Of a stretch of 5,702 bases of DNA, positions 1 to 5,702 are shown one piece after another. The notes under the pieces are model-generated. The model saw nothing but the letters and a program-made list of their open reading frames with translations. It ran no database searches and was not told where the DNA came from. Each line of letters begins with the position of its first letter. The stretch's first letter is position 1. This stretch comes from Alistipes sp. GTDB lineage: Bacteria; Bacteroidota; Bacteroidia; Bacteroidales; Rikenellaceae. The stretch is taken from NCBI GenBank assembly GCA_029051915.1, contig JAIDKM010000278.1, forward strand, positions 1 through 5,702, in the 5' to 3' direction. Made by a program: the position numbers and the translations under genes.

Positions 1-2125
1 AACGCAGTCCACCGGCGTTGGTGCTGCTGGCTGCGTAAGGCGAAGAGGCCCACAAAAAGCCACGAAGGCCGACGTCGCCCAGGGCTCCCGACTCGCGGTA
101 GCGGTAGCCCGAAGCAGGATAAAAGTCTTCCGGGCCCGTCTTCCAACCCTGATAGTAGAAGCTATAACCACGCACGGCGCTGGTGTAAGGAGCTACGACC
201 GATGCGATCGAGTTACCCGGGTTGCGGGTGTTGAACTCCTCGGCTACCGTGGTGTTGGCACGCGTCTGCGAGAAGTTGATCCACAGATCCTTAGGAGCTA
301 CGTGGTAGCCAGCGGGGCACGGATCGAATACCGAACGACCGGGAAGCTGCGACTGCTCGGGGTAGTTGTAACCCTCGGGGTTAGCCCACAGGTTGTTGTT
401 GGTAACACCGGCCCAGTCGTTGTTGAACGTACCGCTCGGAACCTTGATGAAGGTCGTGGGGTGAGCAACGGCGTAGTCGATCATGTAACGATCCAGCTCG
501 AAGCCCTCGGCCTCGTAATCGACACCCGAGAGGATGCCGGCCTCGGACAACTCAGCGATGTTGGCAGTGGATACCCAGTAACCTGCACCCTCCGAGGTAC
601 CTGCAGCGTTGTAAATCTCGGTGTAGTTGGAACCCGAAACGGCGAGTCCGTTAGGACGGCCCAGCGGGTCTTTGCGGCCCCACTGGTAGTAGAGACCGTA
701 TGCCTGGAGTTTATCGGCATCCGTCGAATTGTAAACGGCCTTCTTCAAGGCACCCAGAGCCATCGGCATTACCTTATACGAACCCGAGTTGGTAACGGTA
801 TAATCCAACAGACTGGTCGTCGGGTTGTCGATGGGCTTCCAAATGTGGTACGACCAGAGCAACTTGCCGGCAGAGCTGTAGATACCGATCACGGCATTAC
901 CGTTACCGGAGGTAGTTGCGGAAACCTTGTGGGTCGACGTCGAGAGAGAGAGATTCGTAACGGAGATCGAAGCCTCGCGCCAGATCAACTTGACCGAAGC
1001 GGGTTCCGGAGCGGACAAAGTCGTCAGCAACTCGCCCTGCTCGTAGAAACGGTTAGCAGCGTGCGGCGTAACGTCGATCGAGACCGAAGAAGACGTAGCG
1101 AGGTAGCAGTTGGCGTTGCCGTAGAAGTAGAACGGATTCTCGACGTTCTCCTCAGCGACGTAAGCGAAATCCGTGCTCTCAGCGCCGGGGAGGAAGTCCT
1201 TGTCGACGTTGATGGGGAAACGAAGCACCGTACCGCCCACGAGATCCTGAGTCGGAGTAGCCCACATAGCGTAGTTATGACCGTCGGCCTTGGCCGTGAT
1301 CTCCAGCTGATCCTTGCTGGAGACGTTGGGGAACATCATGAACGAACGCGTGAAAACGGTATTCATGCTCGAAACGGTAGCGAACTCCCACTCGATCGTA
1401 TTCGAAGTACCCTCTTTCAACGTGGGAGCCATCGGATCGGTGAAGTCGATCTCGGCCGTACCCGAAATGGGCTTGGGAGCCTTGACGGTCATCGAGATCA
1501 TCTTGTCGCGACGATAGTCCGAGTTAGCGGTGAAGTCGAAGACGAACGAGCACCATACGCCCAGCTGCTTGAACTTGAAGTTCGGACGGGCAGTGGCACT
1601 GTTGGTAGCCAGATCGTTGATCTTGTACGAAACCTTGATGTCGTTGAGCGTGAAGGTGTAGGGCGAATCCTTCGTATAGGAAGTTACGCCGAAGGTATCC
1701 AACCACTCCTGACCTTTGGTTTCGAGGTAGTTCTGGTTGATCGAAACCGAGATCTTACCGCCGGCAACCGAAGCGGCGACAGCGGGATAAACAGCCTTGA
1801 TCTCATCCTCGCTATTATAGGAAATGGGATTCTCCACCGGACGGAACGTACCGACGGGAGTACCCTCGCCCGAAACGAGAATGTAGTGAGCCAGCGTGTT
1901 GGTCGTGGTGTTGATGACTGCGATCTGGTCTTTGGACGACCAGTTCACGACATTGGCGGTACCCAAGCCCGTACGAGTCTCGGCATCGTCCTCAATCGAA
2001 GCCGAAATCTCGGGCAGCGTGTACTTGCCCTCCTCGACAACCGGGACATCGACGCCGGCGTCCTTGCTACAACCTACGCTGAAAACAGCGCCGGCAGCGA
2101 GCAGATAAAACAAAATCTTTTTCAT
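1..2125 (-). CDS. Large fimbrillin-like lipoprotein with C-terminal FISUMP/C-type-lectin-like domain, partial (3' end beyond window)
   Basis: This frame is open from an ATG at 2125 to the left edge, giving 708 codons with no stop, so the C-terminus is missing. The start MKKILFYLLAAGAVFSVGCS is a lipoprotein signal peptide with lipid Cys19. The segment ETRTG (Arg51) followed by VVNWSSKDQIAV (Trp62) is typical of the N-terminal fimbrillin fold. The middle has FYFYGNANCYLA (Cys340), then WSYHIW (424-429), a motif seen in Bacteroidetes surface proteins ahead of FISUMP domains. The C-terminal part has YYQWGRKDPLG (Trp482), FDPCPAGYHVAP (600-611), a GYRYRESG segment and GFLWASS, in the order expected of Fib_succ_major proteins; only the last few dozen residues should be missing. 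The usual MDRNLGA motif appears here as MPMALGA (453-459). As the last and largest subunit gene seen, it may encode a tip or accessory adhesin; that role is inferred. The spacing from the upstream gene is 53 bp. Confidence 0.85.
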   Translation of the reverse strand, partial: MKKILFYLLAAGAVFSVGCSKDAGVDVPVVEEGKYTLPEISASIEDDAETRTGLGTANVVNWSSKDQIAVINTTTNTLAHYILVSGEGTPVGTFRPVENPISYNSEDEIKAVYPAVAASVAGGKISVSINQNYLETKGQEWLDTFGVTSYTKDSPYTFTLNDIKVSYKINDLATNSATARPNFKFKQLGVWCSFVFDFTANSDYRRDKMISMTVKAPKPISGTAEIDFTDPMAPTLKEGTSNTIEWEFATVSSMNTVFTRSFMMFPNVSSKDQLEITAKADGHNYAMWATPTQDLVGGTVLRFPINVDKDFLPGAESTDFAYVAEENVENPFYFYGNANCYLATSSSVSIDVTPHAANRFYEQGELLTTLSAPEPASVKLIWREASISVTNLSLSTSTHKVSATTSGNGNAVIGIYSSAGKLLWSYHIWKPIDNPTTSLLDYTVTNSGSYKVMPMALGALKKAVYNSTDADKLQAYGLYYQWGRKDPLGRPNGLAVSGSNYTEIYNAAGTSEGAGYWVSTANIAELSEAGILSGVDYEAEGFELDRYMIDYAVAHPTTFIKVPSGTFNNDWAGVTNNNLWANPEGYNYPEQSQLPGRSVFDPCPAGYHVAPKDLWINFSQTRANTTVAEEFNTRNPGNSIASVVAPYTSAVRGYSFYYQGWKTGPEDFYPASGYRYRESGALGDVGLRGFLWASSPYAASSTNAGGLR

Positions 2126-2138
2126 ATGAACACTAAAA

Positions 2139-2170
2139 TAAAATTATGATTTTGGAATAATTCATGCAAC
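2139..2170 (-). promoter_or_regulatory. Candidate internal promoter for the large FISUMP-domain gene
   Basis: The 53-bp gap contains, on the minus strand, GTTG (2170-2167), a 20-nt spacer and TAATTTTA (2146-2139), which match 3 of 4 and 7 of 8 positions of the Bacteroidetes -33 and -7 consensus. The element ends only 13 nt before the ATG at 2125, so the leader would be very short. The region is AT-rich and the call is weak. Confidence 0.2.
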
Positions 2171-2178
2171 TTAATACA

Positions 2179-3189
2179 CTACCAAGCATTACCGGCGTCG
2201 TTATAAGAACCGTCCTCGATGATCTGCGAACCCCAGGCATCGCCGCCGTCGATGTACGAAGCGTCGGGCGAATCGGGGTTGACCTTGATGGCGATCTCAC
2301 GATCGAGGCTGTAACGCACACCGCCCTGGAAACCATCGGCAGGCGACGACTTCTGAGCGACGGTGAGTTTCACGCCCTCGGAAGTAGTGGCCGTGAACGA
2401 AAGCGTACCGACGCTGGCGGTCGAAGGCATGAGAACTGCGTAGATATAGGGGTTCTCGTCAGCATTCTTAGTGATCTTGACCGCAGAACGCAGCACGACG
2501 GAGATCGTGCTATTATTCCCGCGCGGAGTGAGCGAACCGTCGGCGAAATCGAGGAGGCAATCGCCACCGAGAACACCTGTGGCGGAGATCGTCAACTGCT
2601 TGATGTGAGTTTCGCTGAGATCGCTATCCTTCGAGAGAGTGAAACGCACGCGCAGCAGAGACGTAGCGGGCTCGAAAGCGAAACGCACGAGCTTCGACTT
2701 CTTGATCTCGGCGACGGTCATCTCGACACCCGTCGAGAAGCAAATCTGCGACTTACCGAACTCATCCGACTGATTGGTGGGGATGTTCAGCAACACGCCG
2801 TTAGTGGCGTTGTCATAGGTAGCGGCGGCGTTCGTAGCGGGATAATAAGCGTAGAACGTAGCCGTCTTCGTATCGGCCTGCGAAGCCGTCCAAGCGTTGG
2901 ACGTCAAGATATTCGTGGGCTTGAACTGACCTTCGTTGGTGCCGGCACTCTCCGCGGTGATCGCGCAGTAGTCGCTGGCCAACAACGTAGTATTATCGAA
3001 CGAATAAGCAGCGATATTATCGTAGTTGTTCCAATACATCAAACCGCTCTCACCCGGGAAATACGCACGCGTAGAAGGAGCGGCCGCACTGAAGATGAAA
3101 CCGTCCCCGCCGACAACGCCGGGTTCTTCGCTCTTGCTGCAACTTATTGCCATGAAGACAACAAGTGCCGATGCTAAAACTTTTTTCAT
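2179..3189 (-). CDS. Fimbrillin family (Mfa-like) lipoprotein, 336 aa
   Basis: The protein starts MKKVLASALVVFMAISCSKS, a lipoprotein signal with lipid Cys17. A short linker leads to STRAYFPGES (Arg41), the likely protease site exposed during fimbrillin maturation. LMYWNNYDNIAAYS (50-63) matches the fimbrillin pattern of a Trp followed by a D-x-I strand. TFYAYYP (111-117) and LVRFAFEPATSLLRVRFTLS (167-186) are further hallmarks of Bacteroidetes Mfa-like fimbrillins, which form two beta-sandwich domains. The length is usual for the family. The tail after the fold is short, acidic and Gly/Asn/Asp-rich, with two related bits, GGDAW (315-319) and AGNAW (332-336); Trp is the last residue. The start is the first ATG, followed by AAAAAA, 26 bp after the preceding stop. 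No Shine-Dalgarno is visible; the leader is AT-rich, as is common in Bacteroidetes. It is probably a pilus shaft or accessory subunit at the cell surface; the exact position in the pilus cannot be told. Confidence 0.85.
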   Translation of the reverse strand: MKKVLASALVVFMAISCSKSEEPGVVGGDGFIFSAAAPSTRAYFPGESGLMYWNNYDNIAAYSFDNTTLLASDYCAITAESAGTNEGQFKPTNILTSNAWTASQADTKTATFYAYYPATNAAATYDNATNGVLLNIPTNQSDEFGKSQICFSTGVEMTVAEIKKSKLVRFAFEPATSLLRVRFTLSKDSDLSETHIKQLTISATGVLGGDCLLDFADGSLTPRGNNSTISVVLRSAVKITKNADENPYIYAVLMPSTASVGTLSFTATTSEGVKLTVAQKSSPADGFQGGVRYSLDREIAIKVNPDSPDASYIDGGDAWGSQIIEDGSYNDAGNAW

Positions 3190-3215
3190 AGATTAGGATA
3201 TAAATTTACGATAGA

Positions 3216-4310
3216 TTATTCCCATTTGTTGTCATCGGTATACTCACCGGCCTCGACGCCCTTCTCGATATCGACGCGGATGTCGTTGGGGTTCAGACCC
3301 TGGATCCGCACCGTGATCGCATACGAATGGTTGCGTACGACGTTGAAATCTTCGGTGGAATTGGCACCGGGATATACGCGATAAGTAACGTCCGTGATCT
3401 TGCCGCCGATTTCGTAATCACCCGAAATCTCGACGCACGTAGCGAACTCGGGAGCGTTCTCCTTACCCTTCTGCTCGGCCGTCAGACCGACGACGACACC
3501 GCGGAGGTTCTCGGGCAGATACCACGTCTTCGAGAAGTAGGGCTTGCCGGAGTAGGAAGCGGCGTCCGTCTTGATATCGAGATCGGCATCCTCCTTGTAA
3601 TTGAAGAAGTTGTCGGTCGAAGCAGCGGGGAAGAGACCCGTAGCAGCCGTCGGAACGGTGGGAGCCAAATAAGCAGCCACGTTGGCGACGTTGCAAAGCT
3701 GCACGCGCGTGGGGGTGAACGAATGGCCCGCAGGAACCTCGACGACGCAGGTGAAGGCGATCTTGGCGATCATACGCGTGAGCTGGACGGTGGTCGTGCC
3801 GACCGACGTGGACTCCGTGCTGAAACCGATCATCGGAATCTGCGCAGCGGTCTCCTCCTGCATGCTGAGCAACATTGCCTCGAAATCAGCGAGGGTGGTC
3901 TTTTCGACCGTCAAGCCTTTCAAGGTCTCCTCGCCGACGTTGACGACGCAATAAGTCTTCGGCTCGGCAGCATCCTCGAGAGCAACGCTCACCGACTTGT
4001 TGCCATCGGAATCGGTGGTGATGTCGGAAGATCCGAAGTACTCCTTGACGAGCAACTTGGCATTGCTGTTCGTGGTAGCGAACTGCAGAACCCACAGATT
4101 GTCGATAGCGTTCTCGTCGACATCCGCCCGAGTAGCCGCAGGCTTCTTAAGCGCGGGCGTAGCGAAAGTGAACGTAACCTCGGTCTTGCCGTCCGGCGTG
4201 GGAGTTACCGGCTTGTCCGGCTGTACCGGGCCTGCACCGCCCTCCTTGCCACAGGCAAAAGCACACAGAGCGACAGAAACGATCAACAACGTTTTCATGA
4301 ATTTTTTCAT
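3216..4310 (-). CDS. FimA/Mfa1-like fimbrillin lipoprotein (DUF4906-type), 364 aa
   Basis: The chosen start is the ATG at 4310, giving MKKFMKTLLIVSVALCAFAC with lipid Cys20. An upstream in-frame ATG at 4382 would add 24 residues encoded by the AT-rich gap and spoil the signal peptide. After a Pro/Asp linker comes ATRADVDE (Arg61), the likely Arg-protease maturation site. IDNLWVLQF (69-77) is the first core strand. VQLTRMIAKIAFT (175-187) carries the L-x-R-x-x-A-K-I fimbrillin signature. YLPENLRG (264-271) and DFNVVRNHSYAITVRIQG (with Arg326-Asn327) are hallmarks of FimA/Mfa1/DUF4906 pilins. The last strand region ends with an acidic tail, DDNKWE. In type V pili such proteins reach the outer membrane as lipoproteins, are cleaved after Arg and polymerise by donor-strand insertion. 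Among the four genes this is the closest to a classical fimbrillin and a candidate major shaft subunit. The family call rests on motif recall, not a profile search. Confidence 0.87.
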   Translation of the reverse strand: MKKFMKTLLIVSVALCAFACGKEGGAGPVQPDKPVTPTPDGKTEVTFTFATPALKKPAATRADVDENAIDNLWVLQFATTNSNAKLLVKEYFGSSDITTDSDGNKSVSVALEDAAEPKTYCVVNVGEETLKGLTVEKTTLADFEAMLLSMQEETAAQIPMIGFSTESTSVGTTTVQLTRMIAKIAFTCVVEVPAGHSFTPTRVQLCNVANVAAYLAPTVPTAATGLFPAASTDNFFNYKEDADLDIKTDAASYSGKPYFSKTWYLPENLRGVVVGLTAEQKGKENAPEFATCVEISGDYEIGGKITDVTYRVYPGANSTEDFNVVRNHSYAITVRIQGLNPNDIRVDIEKGVEAGEYTDDNKWE

Positions 4311-4337
4311 AATCGACTCTAAAAAATTATAATTAAA

Positions 4338-4368
4338 CAAACTACTGAAATTAAATACGTATATCAAA
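4338..4368 (-). promoter_or_regulatory. Candidate internal promoter for the FimA/Mfa1-like gene
   Basis: In the 87-bp gap the minus strand has TTTG (4368-4365), a 20-nt spacer and TAGTTTG (4344-4338), about 27 nt before the ATG at 4310. This resembles the Bacteroidetes TTTG-N19-21-TAnnTTTG layout, but the -7 element is one base short. The gap is very AT-rich, so chance matches are likely. A separate promoter here would fit a subunit made in larger amounts. Confidence 0.3.
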
Positions 4369-4386
4369 AAACCTGGAAGCAAGGTT
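4366..4386 (-). terminator. Weak terminator or attenuator after the first gene
   Basis: Twelve nt after the stop codon the minus strand reads AACCT, a 7-nt loop (TGCTTCC), AGGTT and then TTTT before a G. The stem has only 5 bp, so at most partial termination is expected. It would lower read-through from the first gene into the classical fimbrillin gene, or mark a processing point. It may also be a chance structure. Confidence 0.3.
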
Positions 4387-4397
4387 AAAACGCCGTA

Positions 4398-5609
4398 TCA
4401 AAGACGATTGGGATCGTCGGGGAACGAAATACCCCAATCCGTAACCGGAATCCAGTCGTCGACGGAGATCACCGGATAGAAGTAACCGCCGATGCCCTCG
4501 TTCCACGAGATATTCTCCCACTTGCCGAGCTGGATCACCAGATGCGGCCAGTCGCCGATGGGAATCTCCCAATCAACCTCTTCATCCCAGTCCAGCACGG
4601 TCAGCCACAGCACGAATTCATCGCCTTTCAACGTGAGGATGAAACGATACTGCTTACCGGCCTCGAAGGTGAGTTCATCGATCTCGGCCTCAGGAGCGGA
4701 ATCCTCCTTGGAGTCGTTGAAGTTGACCAACATGGAGAGCTTGAACTTGCCCTCGGCTTTCGGCAAAATCTCGTCGCCACCGACGAACTTGTATTTAATC
4801 GTATCGACGACGGGCGAGAAAACCTCGGCCGGGAAGACGTAAGAACCCGTATTGGCACCGGGGATCAGATCCTCGCCGAGAAGGGCCGTAAGCGGAGATT
4901 CGCTGATCTCGGAGAAGGTAATCGACTTGATGTCGACAGTCTTGACATTCTCGGCCTGCCGGTCGATCGAGAAGGTGATGCGGCAACACTTGCGCTCCAG
5001 AGTCTCCAGCTCGACCGCGGCGGGATTCGTAGCCGCACTGAGCGCGATACCGGGCGTACACGAAACCGCGTAGTCGGCGCCGTGTCCGATGGAGACCTTC
5101 CGGAGATTGTCGACAGCCACCGCAGGCGTGAGCGCATGGAAATCGTAGGTGTCGGCACGCAGACGCAGCTCGGCAGGCTTCGCCGTAGCAGTCTCGTCGA
5201 CCTTACCGGTAGCGGGATCGACGTTGCAGGGAACCAGCACGTAGTCGAACTGCGGATCCGCACCCTCCGGAACTTCGAGCGACTTCTTCACGACCTTATA
5301 CGTCGCCTCGGCGACATAGGTATCGTTCTCGATGTCGGCCGATGCAGCGGGAGCAGCAGGCACACCCTCCATCCGGCGCTGGAAAGCCAGCACACGCACG
5401 GTAACACCCTCGTCCAGCTCCGATACCTTATGGACAGGTAGGGGCTCATCGGCATCGGCACGCGACACAGGCGAGACCTCCGCACTGACCCCGGGCAGGG
5501 CGAACCGAACGGTTACCAGATCAGTATCGGTATTCAACCCTCCGGGAGTATCCGCCTTATGGCATCCGGTCGCTACGGCCAGCAACAAGATGAATAACGC
5601 TTTTTTCAT
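4398..5609 (-). CDS. Fimbrillin-like lipoprotein with Trp-rich C-terminal tail, 403 aa
   Basis: This is the first gene of the presumed operon. MKKALFILLLAVATGCHKAD is a short lipoprotein signal with lipid Cys16. VSRADADE (Arg50) is the likely maturation cleavage site. LDEGVTVRVLAFQRR (65-79) and YDFHALTP (155-162) are typical of Mfa-like fimbrillins. LERKCCRITFSI (204-215) stands where other family members have L-x-R-x-x-A-K-I, with an unusual Cys208-Cys209 pair. The fold seems to end near residue 345. The final part is odd: all eight Trp residues lie between 335 and 392, several as D-x-W or DW, with none in the first 334 residues. A GAGG Shine-Dalgarno lies 7 nt before the ATG. It could be a minor, anchor or tip-side subunit; the gene order of known fim/mfa loci varies too much to decide. 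A FimB/Mfa2-type anchor was considered, but no specific motif was recognised. Confidence 0.8.
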   Translation of the reverse strand: MKKALFILLLAVATGCHKADTPGGLNTDTDLVTVRFALPGVSAEVSPVSRADADEPLPVHKVSELDEGVTVRVLAFQRRMEGVPAAPAASADIENDTYVAEATYKVVKKSLEVPEGADPQFDYVLVPCNVDPATGKVDETATAKPAELRLRADTYDFHALTPAVAVDNLRKVSIGHGADYAVSCTPGIALSAATNPAAVELETLERKCCRITFSIDRQAENVKTVDIKSITFSEISESPLTALLGEDLIPGANTGSYVFPAEVFSPVVDTIKYKFVGGDEILPKAEGKFKLSMLVNFNDSKEDSAPEAEIDELTFEAGKQYRFILTLKGDEFVLWLTVLDWDEEVDWEIPIGDWPHLVIQLGKWENISWNEGIGGYFYPVISVDDWIPVTDWGISFPDDPNRL

Positions 5610-5616
5610 AATTAAA

Positions 5617-5620
5617 CCTC
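5617..5620 (-). promoter_or_regulatory. Shine-Dalgarno (GAGG) of the first fimbrillin gene
   Basis: On the minus strand GAGG is followed by 7 nt (TTTAATT) and then the ATG at 5609. It is the only clear ribosome binding site among the four genes; the others start behind AT-rich leaders without a GGAG-like core, a frequent state in Bacteroidetes. It supports the ATG at 5609 as the start. Confidence 0.6.
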
Positions 5621-5646
5621 AATAATTTTATAGAACAACTCTCCGA

Positions 5647-5654
5647 CGAAAGTA
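5647..5654 (-). promoter_or_regulatory. Candidate -7 promoter element (TACTTTCG) for the operon
   Basis: The minus strand reads TACTTTCG, which matches 7 of 8 positions of the Bacteroidetes -7 consensus TAnnTTTG. It lies 37 nt before the start codon, so the leader would be about 30 nt. No TTTG box is present 19-21 nt upstream; that place is occupied by the proximal arm of the inverted repeat. Such a promoter would probably be weak without an activator. The match is short and could be chance. Confidence 0.4.
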
Positions 5655-5672
5655 CCTCGGGAACTCCGCCCT

Positions 5673-5702
5673 GTCCTGGGTTCCCGGTCGGGAACCCAGG
5701 AC
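5673..5702. repeat. Perfect 13-bp inverted repeat with 4-nt centre, upstream of the operon
   Basis: The left arm GTCCTGGGTTCCC (5673-5685) and the right arm GGGAACCCAGGAC (5690-5702) are exact reverse complements around GGTC. The repeat reaches the window edge, so the arms may be longer. Read on the minus strand it is not followed by a T-run, so it is not a standard terminator for an upstream minus-strand gene. It lies just upstream of the -7-like element and may be an operator, a leader hairpin or the end of another gene's terminator. TCGGGAAC from the right arm (5688-5695) also occurs at 5657-5664. Confidence 0.7.

Noticed and set aside
302..2149. Plus-strand open frame of 615 codons
   Set aside because: It lies exactly antisense and in register to the large minus-strand lipoprotein gene, begins at GTG, is Arg/Val/Gly-rich with no recognisable domain or signal peptide, and is explained by codon avoidance in the sense gene.
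2139..2152. Small AT-only inverted repeat (AAAAT-CATA-ATTTT on the minus strand)
   Set aside because: Five AT pairs in a very AT-rich gap are expected by chance and have no GC stem.
2164..3177. Plus-strand open frame of 337 codons opposite the third fimbrillin gene
   Set aside because: It is a mirror-phase shadow of a clear fimbrillin. Its Arg-rich, low-complexity translation has no family motifs.
3327..4322. Plus-strand open frame of 331 codons opposite the second fimbrillin gene
   Set aside because: It is in register antisense to a gene with lipobox and pilin motifs; the translation is Arg/Gly/Asp-rich without structure.
4311..4382. N-terminal extension of the second fimbrillin from the ATG at 4382
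   Set aside because: The extra 24 residues come from the AT-rich gap, overlap the hairpin, and would bury the clear MKKFMK lipoprotein signal that starts at 4310.
4542..5441. Plus-strand open frame of 299 codons opposite the first fimbrillin gene
   Set aside because: It is a codon-bias shadow; no promoter, ribosome binding site or domain supports it.
5673..5702. Intrinsic terminator of an upstream minus-strand gene
   Set aside because: The strong hairpin is followed on the minus strand by AGGGCGGAG instead of a T-run. A terminator in the plus direction cannot be judged because the window ends at the arm.

Overview
The window looks like a fragment of a Bacteroidales chromosome, most likely an Alistipes-like member of the Rikenellaceae. 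Three things suggest this. There are four consecutive fimbrillin-type lipoprotein genes. Their coding DNA is GC-rich with AT-rich gaps between genes. The promoter-like sequences resemble the Bacteroidetes -33/-7 type (TTTG / TAnnTTTG) rather than the E. coli type. The genus is an inference from composition and protein style, not a proven assignment.

All genes lie on the minus strand and are read from right to left. The order of transcription is: a 403-residue fimbrillin-like lipoprotein with a tryptophan-rich tail (4398-5609); a 364-residue FimA/Mfa1-like (DUF4906-type) fimbrillin (3216-4310); a 336-residue Mfa-like fimbrillin (2179-3189); and a large lipoprotein of at least 708 residues that runs off the left edge (1-2125). 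The large one has a fimbrillin-like N-terminal half and a C-terminal domain of the Fibrobacter succinogenes major paralogous (FISUMP, C-type-lectin-like) kind. The gaps are 87, 26 and 53 bp, so the genes probably form one operon. A weak terminator and internal promoter candidates may adjust the level of individual subunits.

Each protein has a lipoprotein signal peptide with its lipid cysteine at residue 16-20. Each also has a conserved arginine about 25-40 residues further on (SRAD, TRAD, TRAY, TRTG). This is the layout of Bacteroidetes type V pilus subunits: lipoprotein export to the outer membrane, cleavage after Arg by a trypsin-like protease, then donor-strand polymerisation. The likely reading is a fimbria locus with several shaft or accessory subunits and a large adhesin-like protein encoded last. 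No separate protease, usher or regulator is visible in the window.

The right end (5610-5702) is the presumed operon control region. It holds a good Shine-Dalgarno sequence, a -7-like element and a perfect 13-bp inverted repeat with a 4-nt centre that reaches the window edge. No RNA genes, CRISPR arrays, insertion sequences or plus-strand genes were found.
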